A stretch of 64,000 bases of DNA, taken from contig DASQHO010000081.1 in NCBI GenBank assembly GCA_035632055.1, positions 1 through 64,000 of the forward strand, read 5' to 3'. The translations under genes and the position numbers were made by a program. Of the stretch, positions 8,572 through 16,960 are shown in pieces (positions within the stretch are counted from its first letter, which is position 1; each line of letters opens with the position of its first letter). The notes below the pieces were generated by a model, which saw nothing but the letters and a program-made list of their open reading frames with translations, was not told where the DNA came from and searched no databases. The DNA is from REEB95 sp035632055. Lineage in GTDB: Bacteria > Pseudomonadota > Alphaproteobacteria > ATCC43930 > CGMCC-115725.

Positions 8572-9087
8572 TTAGCGCGAGCGAACTTTCATCCGGGCTC
8601 TCGATAGCCTGTCCTTGAGACCGGACAGCTTGGCTTCTTTGCCACGCCCGTGGCGATCCTTGAACGCGATCACCTCGTCATCGACGTCCTCGATGACGTC
8701 CGGCCACTGTTCTCGTGTCAGCTTTGTGCGCAGCTGCGGCTCTGTAATGCGAGGGTCCTGTCGCACAAGGGCTTCGATAGCCATCTGAAGCGCGTCCGTT
8801 TTTTTGGCTTTCCCGGCTTCGCGCGCGCGTTCCTTGATAAAACGCTCGTATGAGTCGCTCGCTTTGATGAAGCGATCGCTCGCGTGGGCGGCTTGCTCCA
8901 ACGCAAGGTCGACCGATATTTGGTGAAATAACGGGACACCCCGCTGATGTTCGGATCGAATCAGCGCAAATGCTGTTTCCCGAATGGCAACGTCGCCCAA
9001 TCGTTGTTCCATCCGTTTGGCCCGCTTTCGCCAAAATCTTCGATTGAGCCGATTGAGCCGCGCAATGCTGATGCCAATGGCCGGCAT
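8572..9087 (-). CDS. Phage-associated hypothetical protein
   Basis: About 171 residues from ATG 9087 (a GTG at 9114 would add nine). Highly charged and helical: RLNRLNRRFWRKRAKRMEQR near the N-terminus, and a Lys/Arg-rich end. The middle QMAIEALVRQDPRITEPQLR looks like a short helix-turn-helix-like segment. No known family recognised. It sits 36 nt upstream of the ParB-methylase on the same strand, between it and the repressor, so it belongs to the phage module. Its basic character would suit DNA binding, but that is only inference. Confidence 0.6.
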   Translation of the reverse strand: MPAIGISIARLNRLNRRFWRKRAKRMEQRLGDVAIRETAFALIRSEHQRGVPLFHQISVDLALEQAAHASDRFIKASDSYERFIKERAREAGKAKKTDALQMAIEALVRQDPRITEPQLRTKLTREQWPDVIEDVDDEVIAFKDRHGRGKEAKLSGLKDRLSRARMKVRSR

Positions 9088-9177
9088 TTTCTGTTCGCCA
9101 ACAAGCCAATTCACGATGAAATATTACACCTTACGGCACGTGCGTCGTAGTCGTTTTCGCTAAGAGATTGGCTTCGG

Positions 9178-9319
9178 TTTGCAAAACGAATCCGATCACC
9201 GCTGGCCGGCGGATTCTGGCATGTGACGGAATTCGCTGGGGCACCTATTGGATTCGTTCTGCAAAAGCTGCTTCGGTCTCTTCGCGGTCATGATTTTGCA
9301 AAACGAACCCAATCACCGC
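9178..9319. repeat. Three copies of a 20-25 bp repeat, one inverted
   Basis: Copy A (9178-9202) and copy C (9295-9319) are direct repeats of 25 bp with two mismatches; both begin TTTGCAAAACGAA and end ATCACCGC. Copy B (9247-9266) is an inverted 20-bp version, with one change in the TTTTGCAAAA palindrome. Copy C contains the stop codon of the XRE repressor gene. They fill the gap between the repressor and the 8572-9087 gene. They may be repressor or phage-protein binding sites, or scars of a local duplication. Confidence 0.6.
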
Positions 9320-9543
9320 CGGGCCCTCAGTCGCACGCCAGGGCCGTCACCATTACCGTCAAGGAAGAGGATGCCGCCTTTCTCGAGAGTGCGGCGGAGC
9401 TTGGTCAGGGTCTCGTTGTAGGCGTCGCGGCCGTTTTCGTAGCGCGTGATGCTGTTGAGCGAAACGCCCGAGCGGCGGGCCAAGTCGCGAATGGTCCAAT
9501 TGAGGCCGGCGCGGGCCATTTTGAGCTGTTCGCGGGTGATCAT
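9313..9543 (-). CDS. XRE-family transcriptional repressor
   Basis: A 76-residue single-domain helix-turn-helix protein, starting at ATG 9543 (MITREQLKMARAGLNWTIRD). The recognition region LARRSGVSLNSITRYENGRD is a classic XRE/Cro-C1 motif with the YENG signature. There is no C-terminal dimerisation or peptidase domain, so it would not be a LexA-type cleavable repressor. It is divergent from the Gp157-Rad52 operon and a 9-bp perfect palindrome lies between them, as expected for a phage-type switch. An in-frame upstream extension exists but would run through its own promoter. Confidence 0.85.
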   Translation of the reverse strand: MITREQLKMARAGLNWTIRDLARRSGVSLNSITRYENGRDAYNETLTKLRRTLEKGGILFLDGNGDGPGVRLRARR

Positions 9544-9561
9544 GGGCGACTCGGATTGGAG

Positions 9562-9609
9562 TTGATGTGTCCTCTGATATGAGTATATCGTACTCATATT
9601 AGAGTGCAA
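9562..9609. promoter_or_regulatory. Divergent promoters with palindromic operator
   Basis: ATATGAGTA (9577-9585) and TACTCATAT (9591-9599) form a perfect 9-bp inverted repeat around TATCG. Minus-strand promoter: TTGCAC (9604-9609), 16-nt spacer, TATACT (9582-9587). Plus-strand promoter: TTGATG (9562-9567), 16-nt spacer, TATATC (9584-9589). The palindrome overlaps both -10 regions, so one bound repressor dimer could shut both directions. Confidence 0.7.
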
Positions 9610-9639
9610 GGATGCCCCACAAGGGGCCAAGGAGGCGCG

Positions 9640-10143
9640 ATGTCTGTCCCTTTACGCCAGGCGGCGATAGAGCATGTGGCTCTAAAGGCCGAGCTGAAGG
9701 CCATGTTTGCCGATATCGATGACGAGACCTTGCATGACACCTTGGAAGGGATCAGCAGCCTATCCGAGGCGCTGGCGGCAGTGGTCCGGACCTATCTGGA
9801 TGATTTAAGCCTGGCGGCGGCCTTGGGCATGCGGATCGCCGACATGCAGGATCGTCTCGCCCGCTTCGAGGCCCGGGCAGAGAAGAAGCGAGCGCTGGTG
9901 ACCCAGGTGATGGAACAGGGAGAGCTCACGAAAGTGCAAGAGCCCGACTTCACGGTGTCATTACGGGCGGTGCCACCCGGTTTGGTAGTGAGCGACGAGA
10001 CGCAGATTCCGGTCGATTACTGGAAACCGCAACCGCCCAAGCTCGACAAGAAAAGGCTGCTCGCCAACCTCAATGCCGGTCAGGCAATCCTCGGCGCCAG
10101 CCTCGGCAATGGCGGCGCCACCATTTCGGTGAGGACACGCTGA
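9640..10143 (+). CDS. Siphovirus Gp157-family protein
   Basis: A 167-residue protein. The start at ATG 9640 is fixed by a strong AAGGAGG seven bases before it; an upstream in-frame extension lacks such a site. The first half is a long helical region (ELKAMFADIDDETLHDTLEG through RIADMQDRLARFEARAEKKR) typical of Gp157, and the second half is beta-rich (FTVSLRAVPPGLVVSDETQI PVDYWKPQPPKLDK, then LLANLNAGQ...). Gp157 proteins are early phage proteins found beside single-strand annealing proteins. The stop TGA overlaps the next ATG (TGATG), so it is translationally coupled to the Rad52-like gene. Confidence 0.85.
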   Translation: MSVPLRQAAIEHVALKAELKAMFADIDDETLHDTLEGISSLSEALAAVVRTYLDDLSLAAALGMRIADMQDRLARFEARAEKKRALVTQVMEQGELTKVQEPDFTVSLRAVPPGLVVSDETQIPVDYWKPQPPKLDKKRLLANLNAGQAILGASLGNGGATISVRTR

Positions 10144-11354
10144 TGGCCTTCACCCGGACTCAAATTCGCAAGCTCGCCGGCAAACTGCCTGAACGTTTTG
10201 TCAAAACGCGTATCGAGCGGGCGATGACCCTCTCCTATATCGAGGGCTGGCACGTAATCGACGAAGCCAATCGAGTGTTCGGCTTCGATGGCTGGGACCG
10301 GGAGACCGTCTCGGCTGATTGTGTCTGGCAGGATTTCCGGCAGAGTCCCAAGGCCTGTAGCTACGCCGTTCGGGTGCGCATCAAAGTGCGCGCCGGCAGG
10401 ATCATGGTCGCCCGCGAGGGCACCGGCGTGGGTCACGGCACTGGCGCCACCTTGGGCGAAGCTCATGAAAGCGCACTCAAGGAAGCCGAGACCGACGCCA
10501 CCAAACGCGCGCTCGTCACCTTCGGCAATCTCTTCGGCCTTGCCTTATACGATAAGGAGCAGGCTGGCGTGCAGCGGGCCAAGGCCAATGGCCGCGACGC
10601 GCCAGTGGTTTGGACTTTGATTGTCAGCACCGAGCCGCCGCGCCCCTGCGAGACGCCGCAGCAGTTCTGCTCGGCCGCGAAGGAGATCCTACGCCAGGCC
10701 AAATCGGTCAGTGAACTCGAGGCCCTCTGGACCGGCAATGCACCGGCCATTGCTCAGCTGCGGTCGATCCGGCCGGAGCTACGGACAAGCTACGGCACCC
10801 ACTATGCCGACGTGCTGGAGAGCCTCTACCGGCAACAACGCAGCGCGCTTGAGCAACAGGCGGTAAATCCTCAGACGGCAGAGGCATCGACAGCTGACAA
10901 ATCCGACCTTGCAATCGCAATGCCCAAGCGCGTCCGCAATTCCGGCCATCTCAAATACGTATCCTCCCTCGCCTGTCTGGTTTGCGGTCGCACGCCGGGC
11001 CATGCTCACCACCTGCGTTTTGTTCAGCCACGCTCGCTCGGCAGCAAGCCCAGCGACGAATGGACAGTGCCGCTCTGCCCCATTCACCACCGCTCGCTGC
11101 ATGACGCCAGCCGCGAAGAAGAATGGTGGCAGGCCAAAGGCATCGATGCCAAAGCCGAGGCCGAGAGACTGTGGCAAACGACGCATGCGCCAGCACCGGG
11201 TCTCGTTCAACAAGCGGCCGCCACGGAAGCGGGCATCGGACCGTTACCCGCGGCTGCAACCGGACCTGCCGAACCGCCCGGGACACCGCCGACCGACAGT
11301 CAGGGTCAGCCCCTCCCGGTCAATCTTCACTCCGGCGCACCCCGGCTGAGTTGA
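10143..11354 (+). CDS. Rad52-like single-strand annealing protein fused to an HNH/DUF968-like zinc domain
   Basis: 403 residues. Residues about 12-145 match the Rad52/Rad22 core: LSYIEGWHVIDEANRVFGFD GWDRETV, the beta strands CSYAVRVRIKVRAG, and the signature helix HESALKEAETDATKRALVTF GN. This family anneals complementary single strands during phage recombination. After a linker, residues about 265-345 carry C278-x2-C281, HAHH (287-290), then CPIHH (312-316) and RSLHD, the pattern of a DUF968/HNH-type zinc-bound nuclease domain. The C-terminal tail is Pro/Ala-rich. It is second in the operon with Gp157. Whether the HNH-like part cuts DNA cannot be told from sequence. A broken paralogue lies at 1273-2135. 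Confidence 0.85.
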   Translation: MAFTRTQIRKLAGKLPERFVKTRIERAMTLSYIEGWHVIDEANRVFGFDGWDRETVSADCVWQDFRQSPKACSYAVRVRIKVRAGRIMVAREGTGVGHGTGATLGEAHESALKEAETDATKRALVTFGNLFGLALYDKEQAGVQRAKANGRDAPVVWTLIVSTEPPRPCETPQQFCSAAKEILRQAKSVSELEALWTGNAPAIAQLRSIRPELRTSYGTHYADVLESLYRQQRSALEQQAVNPQTAEASTADKSDLAIAMPKRVRNSGHLKYVSSLACLVCGRTPGHAHHLRFVQPRSLGSKPSDEWTVPLCPIHHRSLHDASREEEWWQAKGIDAKAEAERLWQTTHAPAPGLVQQAAATEAGIGPLPAAATGPAEPPGTPPTDSQGQPLPVNLHSGAPRLS

Positions 11355-11360
11355 GGCACC

Positions 11361-11843
11361 ATGACCAGCCAATTGCAAATCGAAGCCAATCGACGCAATG
11401 CCCAGCTTAGCACCGGACCCAAGACAGCCGAGGGCCGCACCGCTAGCCGAATGAACGCCTTGAAGCATGGGCTCATGGCACAGCAGGTCGTGCTCTGCGA
11501 TGAAGCCGTGGAAGATTTCGAGGCTTTCTTCGGCGAGATCATCGCGGCCCTCGCCCCTGGGGATCCGGTCGAGACCCAACTCGCCGAGCGCATCGCCGTC
11601 TGCGCTTGGCGGCTCAGGCGCTCCTACCGTATCGAGGCGGCAATGTTCGAGAACGTCCGGCGCAGCTGGACCAACAATGTACCCACCTTCACCTCGCGGA
11701 TCGAGCACCTCTTCATCCGCGTCACCGCCTACGACGACCACCTCGCCAAGCTCAACCGCTACGAGGTCAGTCTCGAACGATCAATTCAGCGGACGCTATT
11801 CGCTCTGGAACACCGGCAAATGCGACGGCTGAATCGGTCCTGA
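11361..11843 (+). CDS. Conserved hypothetical protein of the phage module
   Basis: 160 residues. The N-terminus has the conserved NAQLSTGPKTAEGRTASRMN ALKHG motif seen in many small uncharacterised proteins of alphaproteobacteria and planctomycetes (recollection). It is followed by helical segments (LAERIAVCAWRLRRSYRIEA) and a C-terminal LNRYEVSLERSIQRTLFALE. It starts 6 nt after the Rad52-like gene and is in the same operon. A fragment of a second copy lies at 1174-1272, beside the second Rad52 copy, so the pairing is old. No function can be assigned; basic helices suggest nucleic-acid binding at most. Confidence 0.75.
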   Translation: MTSQLQIEANRRNAQLSTGPKTAEGRTASRMNALKHGLMAQQVVLCDEAVEDFEAFFGEIIAALAPGDPVETQLAERIAVCAWRLRRSYRIEAAMFENVRRSWTNNVPTFTSRIEHLFIRVTAYDDHLAKLNRYEVSLERSIQRTLFALEHRQMRRLNRS

Positions 11844-11878
11844 TGCAGTTGAGCTCGCTCCGCAGAGTAACCTCGAGC

Positions 11879-12736
11879 CTAACGCAAGATTACGTCGAAG
11901 CCGGCGACGCACAACTCATCTTCCGGCCGGTCGCGGAACGCGCGCGCGAACTTCGTTCGCGGTATCGGCAGTGCGGGGAAATCGCGCCGATTGCGCCACC
12001 CGGCGGCAAACCCTGCTGCCTTGAAGCGCAGCATCATCTCTGAGCAGCCGATCTGGTTAGTGTAAAAACCGGATCGCGCGAACCAATCTGCTTCCCACAG
12101 CCATTCGGGAAAGCGCAAATTGTCTAGACCGCCACCGAGACGATCCTGCAAGTCAACGGCGTGGCTGCTAGCGCCGCCTGGGCGAAGGATGCAGCGCATT
12201 TCGTGCAAGAGAGCGTCGAAGTCGCGGCGACGGATATGCTCCAGCACCGCATGGGATCAGATCAGGTCAACGCTGACATTCGGAACCGTGCGCGAAGAGT
12301 CGATTCCGCCGGTGAGATAAGTGGCGTTGCAATCAGCCAGCAGAGTGTCGAACGACGCTAACGCTTCAGGCGGTGGCGCCATCAAGCCCAGTTGCTCAAG
12401 GTGCCGCGCCATGCTGTGGTAAATGAGGACGTCACGTTGCGCGAGATCACCGGAGTCGACCATCCAGCAGCGCGTCGTGCCCTTAGCCTTCGCGATCATC
12501 GCAGAGCACAGCGAACCGCCGGGTCCGATTTCGAGACATGTGCAACCGCTCCGGCCCTCGAACGCCGCCATTCCAAAGTGACTGAGGAATACTCCCATCG
12601 AATAATCCGGCAGTTTCATGCTGCCGTGCTCGAATAAACCCAAGCGGTTCCACGCGCGATAAGGGAGTGGCATTCGCGAAAGGAATACCTTCGCGGCGAT
12701 TTTGAGCCACCAGGGGAATCCCGATTTCACGCTCAA
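11879..12736 (-). pseudogene. Class I SAM-dependent methyltransferase interrupted by an in-frame TGA
   Basis: Two minus-strand frames join in register across one TGA at 12257-12259. The first part ends RTVPNVSVDLI and the second continues SHAVLEHIRRRDFDALLHEM RCILRPGG. Reading the stop as a codon restores a standard methyltransferase of about 285 residues, with the SAM motif LEIGPGGSL and the acidic VDSGD downstream. A TGG (Trp) to TGA change is the simplest cause. Methyltransferases of this type occur in O-antigen clusters. The gene marks the edge of the polysaccharide locus and its 3' end lies 35 nt from the convergent phage gene. Probably inactive. Confidence 0.75.
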
Positions 12737-13220
12737 ACGATTACTACCTTTAGTTCAACTGGATCACACGCCTATACCATCGGGGTGGACGTGCCGGATG
12801 TTACGTAGGATTGAGGGCCATATTGTCCCCGTCTCCGGAAAGACTTCAGCGTCACCGCCATCATCATTACCCAACCGCCCTCTAAACGCGGCATTCGACG
12901 AAGGCGCCTAGCACGCGAGGCTCGACGACCTAGCGCGTCTCAGCAAAGAGAGCATTGAACCGACCGATCGAGGTAATCCTGACTCTGTGGCACAACCCCG
13001 TCGCCGCTTGAAACGCCGGATCGAGGATGTCCGAATTGCTTTCTTTCAGTTGCAATGAATGCTTCGAGCGATCAAACCCGCACTGAAGCTATAGCGCAGG
13101 TTCTCCGACGACAGGTCCGTTTTTGGTAAATCAGGTGGCTATTTGAGTTCGCGACCTAGCGACCTTCGTGGTACCAGACCGTGCCGGTCCGCCGACGACG
13201 GCAACAAACCTTTAATACAG
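12737..13220. other. Intergenic stretch with nothing recognised
   Basis: About 480 bp between the broken methyltransferase and the 3' end of the next minus-strand gene. No protein-like frame, tRNA or clear hairpin with a T-tract was seen. It should hold the promoter of the broken gene. Confidence 0.4.
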
Positions 13221-15317
13221 TCATTCAACCTTACCGTTCCGCAAGGTCCCCTGCTGAACTGTATAAGGAAAATTGTCCGGCCAGCCGGCGTAATATCGTG
13301 CACGCACATCGTGCCACAACATGTCACCTGCGCTTTCTATAACGTCGGCGCGAACTGCAGCCGACGACGCACCGTGCTCGGCGCGATACGCGGCAACTGC
13401 TTCATCGAGCGCCACGTACATCGATGCCCCGCGATCTCGTGCCGCGAAGTACCTGCTGATCGCAGCAGCAGAGCGCTTGCGTCCGTAGCCGTCACAGAAT
13501 GGATCGATCACTTCGGCCCATGGTGAAATATCGCCTAAGCTGCGGTCGCCAGTTGCCAGTCGTCGAATCGCGCCAGCAAATGCCACCGGGTTACGAAAAA
13601 TAAGTCTCGGAGCGGCTTTATTGGATGCCAAGGGGTAGTAATGAAGGTGGTTATTATCATAGAAGAGCACGGGCCGGCCGGTGTTCATCGCACCCTGAAC
13701 ACCAGCGGAATTCACGCTGAAGCAAACAATGGCGTCAGCCGCGAGCGACACCATTGTCGGCTTCGTGGCATTGGGAAGGCGCATACACCGCCCCTCGGCT
13801 TCAAGTGCTCGCACAACATCTTGTAAGCCGACTTGGACAGGCAAATCGTCGTAAGCGGTCGCCTTGGATTTGATGAGACATCCCCAGTCCTTGTTGTCGT
13901 TCACCAATTCGAGCACGGTCCGATAGAATTCAGCACAACGTTCGGGCGTGTGATGGATGCCCCGTGGCTCATGCGCACTGTCGAATATCGCGAGAACGAA
14001 ACTCGATTTCGCCGTCAGTCGTGCGCGTAATGCCGCCGCGCGGTCGCGGTCAGTGATCTCAGTGCCGTCGTACGTCAGCGCACCAGCCTTAATCGCATAA
14101 TGGTAGTCAAATGAAAGGGCTCGGCAATATCCGAGGTCATAGCCTCCCCATGCCATCAACAGATCAACGAAGGCGTGCTGGACAGCTTGCTCTAGAAGCA
14201 ACATGACCGACCAGAAACTCCACACCACTGCAACTTGTTCCTGCCGGCACGCCAGATTGAGCGCCATTTGCGACGATGCGAATTGCGTTCCCTGAAAAAA
14301 TGCCATGGCCCGAGATTCGCGCAGAAACGTTCTGTACCAAATCACTAGTGGATTCAAACGGGCGACAATTGCCCAGCGGCGAAGAGCAGCACCGTGCCAG
14401 GGCGCCGGAAACATTCGCAGCGAGGTCAATAATGCGCGCAAAGATCCGATAAAAGCGCGGGGGTCGAGGCGCGAAACTGACGAGAAATCGACCCAGCCGA
14501 ATCCGAGTTTGGTGAGTTTGGAGCGTACTGCATCGTCAAGGGGGCTGTCGGATCGATTGAATAGGAAGACGAGCCGCTCGGCTGGTAGATTGCTGAATTC
14601 GTACCAGTCAATGGTGGCGCCGAGCGGCAGGCGCTCCAGCATGCCGCGTTCGTAGCCAACCAGCGCGATGCCCTTTCGCGCTTCTGTAATCTTTGTCTCA
14701 GGCGCCTTGCGGCGCGCGACCCAGCAGACGATCAGATAGCCGAATTGTAAGAGCTGTCGCCCCAGGACGTGCACTGCTTTTGCCAATGGATTCGGCGACC
14801 GCCCTCGAATCTCGACTGGGAACTGTAGTCTGAGTATAGACGCTGCGTACTCAGCATAGACGGCGGCGACCTCTTGCCGGCCCAGATCGATGATCAGCTT
14901 TTCAGGCGAAGGCGTCGCACCCGTTCTGTAACGGATCTCGACGAATGCTAGGTAATCCGAAAGCTTCGGGCCATGTTCATAGTAATGCGACGCGACGACA
15001 CGCAACCATTCCGCTCCCCAAGGACGCATTGACGGTGCGAGCCAGCGATAGCCGTTAGGGTCTCCGGCTGCTCGACGGATTAGGGCGGCACCAAGCGCTT
15101 CCGCACGGGCACGAATGTTGCAACCGTTCTCATCTTCCACTGCCATTGACGCGGGCACGACTTCAAGAACGCCCGGGGGTAGGGGCTTGCGAGCAAGTAT
15201 CATACCGGCTTCGGGCGTTACTGTGTCGGCAAAGACCCGTGCGGGCCCACCGCGAAGCACCGCACGAACACGACGCAACGCACCGGCGTCGAGAACCCGG
15301 ATCCAGAGATGGTGCAT
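13221..15317 (-). CDS. Large putative surface-carbohydrate transferase (GT-B-like)
   Basis: 698 residues, ATG at 15317. The protein is soluble-looking with a few hydrophobic patches (LLQFGYLIVCWVARR about 195-210). The C-terminal half contains segments typical of GT-B/CDP-glycerol-transferase-like folds of surface polysaccharide clusters: SLAADAIVCFSVNSAGVQGA then NTGRPVLFYDNNHLHYYPL, resembling the sugar-nucleotide region of capsule transferases. I cannot place it in a named family with certainty; PFTS/LIC-type polysaccharide biosynthesis proteins are the closest in feel. It is the last gene of the minus-strand run 30290 to 13221, starting 46 nt after the radical SAM gene. Acceptor and donor unknown. 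Confidence 0.65.
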   Translation of the reverse strand: MHHLWIRVLDAGALRRVRAVLRGGPARVFADTVTPEAGMILARKPLPPGVLEVVPASMAVEDENGCNIRARAEALGAALIRRAAGDPNGYRWLAPSMRPWGAEWLRVVASHYYEHGPKLSDYLAFVEIRYRTGATPSPEKLIIDLGRQEVAAVYAEYAASILRLQFPVEIRGRSPNPLAKAVHVLGRQLLQFGYLIVCWVARRKAPETKITEARKGIALVGYERGMLERLPLGATIDWYEFSNLPAERLVFLFNRSDSPLDDAVRSKLTKLGFGWVDFSSVSRLDPRAFIGSLRALLTSLRMFPAPWHGAALRRWAIVARLNPLVIWYRTFLRESRAMAFFQGTQFASSQMALNLACRQEQVAVVWSFWSVMLLLEQAVQHAFVDLLMAWGGYDLGYCRALSFDYHYAIKAGALTYDGTEITDRDRAAALRARLTAKSSFVLAIFDSAHEPRGIHHTPERCAEFYRTVLELVNDNKDWGCLIKSKATAYDDLPVQVGLQDVVRALEAEGRCMRLPNATKPTMVSLAADAIVCFSVNSAGVQGAMNTGRPVLFYDNNHLHYYPLASNKAAPRLIFRNPVAFAGAIRRLATGDRSLGDISPWAEVIDPFCDGYGRKRSAAAISRYFAARDRGASMYVALDEAVAAYRAEHGASSAAVRADVIESAGDMLWHDVRARYYAGWPDNFPYTVQQGTLRNGKVE

Positions 15318-15363
15318 GATTGTGAGAGGACCGCCCTGTTGAATCGGGGCGGAGATTCCGCGC

Positions 15364-16944
15364 CTACTCGGCGGCTACGGATGTTAATTCGACCTTTGCC
15401 CGCGCCCGAGTATTGGCCCGCTCGACGCCGGCCTGTGGATCACCTTTGAGGCGTCGCCACTCGGCCTCGAACTTATCGAGTTTGTCGAACTCACCACGGA
15501 TCATGAGCTCACGCAAACCGTAGAGCTCGACGGCATTGAAGTTCTCGGAAATCGTTGCCGTGACGTCAGTCGCGTCGCCCAGGCCAGAAACGAAGCGTTC
15601 GAGGTCGCCGTCGTATTGCTCGAGAATCTTGTCCTTGTACATACTGTACCATTCACAACCCGGATATGGCGTGACAAAGAACGGCTTGCACACAATGCCA
15701 AGACGATCCCATGCGCGCATCGACTCACGGATGCTCTCGAAATCCTCGCTCGGAAAGCCGATCATCTGATTCGGAATTGGCCGAATGCCGGCTCGCATCG
15801 TCCACAAATACGACCGTATGTTGTTCTCCGGTGTTGCACCCTTACCGACCGTCTTCAAAATCCGCGGAGAAAACGACTCCCACCCGTAATCGAGATGTGA
15901 ACAGCCGGCATTGCCCATCTTTTGAAGAATTCGTTCGGTACAAAGAGTCGCATGGCTCGTACCACCCCAGTGCACGCCGGTGCGGCAGTTTGCATCATGG
16001 GGCACGCCTCTATGACGGCACTCAGGCTGAAGACCCTCCGCCAGCCACAGATCGCAGATCGCATCAAGCCATGTACGCTTCGAAAATTGATCCATGGTCA
16101 TCAGGTTTTCATCCAGGAACGAAACGAAGTTCACCTGGAAGCGATCGACCATGTACTTGACCATGTCGACGATATAGCGAGGGCTATGATAGCGGATTGA
16201 GCGGGTATGGTTGCCCGGCAGGTCGAATGCGACATCGGCCTTCCCAGCAGTATCCTTTGCATAGGTCATGTCGCCAGCAATACCGAGATGGAAGCAAAAC
16301 CGGCAAACCAGCGAGCAGCCGTAACTTGTATTGACATCGAGCCGGCGCGTCGCGGTCATCGATTCTTCGGACAGCGCTACACCCGAATTTGGGAAGTAGA
16401 TTTCCTCGAGCGGGAATAATTCCCACGCTGGGTATGGCAGGCTGTCGAGATTCTGCAACAATGCTCGGCACCGCGTAAGGTAAGTGTCGTTGCCCCGACG
16501 TAGGACCAGCCCATCGACATCATCATAGCTGTTAGCCTTGGCATCGATTGCCGCCATCAATTCGGGAAAGGTTACATAAGCCTCGCCCACGATGCCGACA
16601 TCGACTTCGGGAAGGAAACGCATAATGTCGTGCGGCATACTCGTCAAACCGCCACCGCCAATTACCGTGACAGCTTTCGGTGCATAGGCCCGTGCGGCCT
16701 TAAAGATGGACTTGAGTGAATTGTAGGCCGTCGTGATGCCGCCACCCGCGACCACATCCCAATCGTCGGCCTGCATCACGTCTTTGAGGACGGAATCGTC
16801 AAGCCGCCAGGCGTTGTGATCGTACACTTGCACCTGATGACCGGCGCGGATCGCCACCGATGCCAGCATGGCAATACCATATGGCACATGCCGCGGCGCA
16901 TCCTCGGCACGAACCACTGGATTCACGAATAAAATCTTCGCCAC
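15364..16944 (-). CDS. B12-binding-domain radical SAM protein
   Basis: 526 residues from GTG 16944, which has GGAGG 6 nt upstream; the frame stays open upstream but overlaps the previous gene. The N-terminal part (KILFVNPVVRAED, PYGIAMLASVAIRAGHQVQV YDHN, then VIGGGGLTSMP) has the architecture of a cobalamin-binding Rossmann domain, although the usual DxHxxG is not evident. The radical SAM core has CSLVCRFC, a Cx3Cx2C cluster motif. Members modify lipids, sugars or peptides by methylation or rearrangement at unactivated carbons. Extra cysteines (ECRHRGVPHDANCRTG) lie after the core. Lying between the 698-residue transferase and the DUF115 gene, it may tailor the glycan or its carrier. Confidence 0.85.
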   Translation of the reverse strand: MAKILFVNPVVRAEDAPRHVPYGIAMLASVAIRAGHQVQVYDHNAWRLDDSVLKDVMQADDWDVVAGGGITTAYNSLKSIFKAARAYAPKAVTVIGGGGLTSMPHDIMRFLPEVDVGIVGEAYVTFPELMAAIDAKANSYDDVDGLVLRRGNDTYLTRCRALLQNLDSLPYPAWELFPLEEIYFPNSGVALSEESMTATRRLDVNTSYGCSLVCRFCFHLGIAGDMTYAKDTAGKADVAFDLPGNHTRSIRYHSPRYIVDMVKYMVDRFQVNFVSFLDENLMTMDQFSKRTWLDAICDLWLAEGLQPECRHRGVPHDANCRTGVHWGGTSHATLCTERILQKMGNAGCSHLDYGWESFSPRILKTVGKGATPENNIRSYLWTMRAGIRPIPNQMIGFPSEDFESIRESMRAWDRLGIVCKPFFVTPYPGCEWYSMYKDKILEQYDGDLERFVSGLGDATDVTATISENFNAVELYGLRELMIRGEFDKLDKFEAEWRRLKGDPQAGVERANTRARAKVELTSVAAE

Positions 16945-16960
16945 GCTGCCTCCAAAATCG

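Noticed and set aside
12257..12259. TGA as a selenocysteine codon
   Set aside because: The position is next to no catalytic Cys/Sec context in methyltransferases and no SECIS-like hairpin was seen directly after it; a simple nonsense change is more likely.
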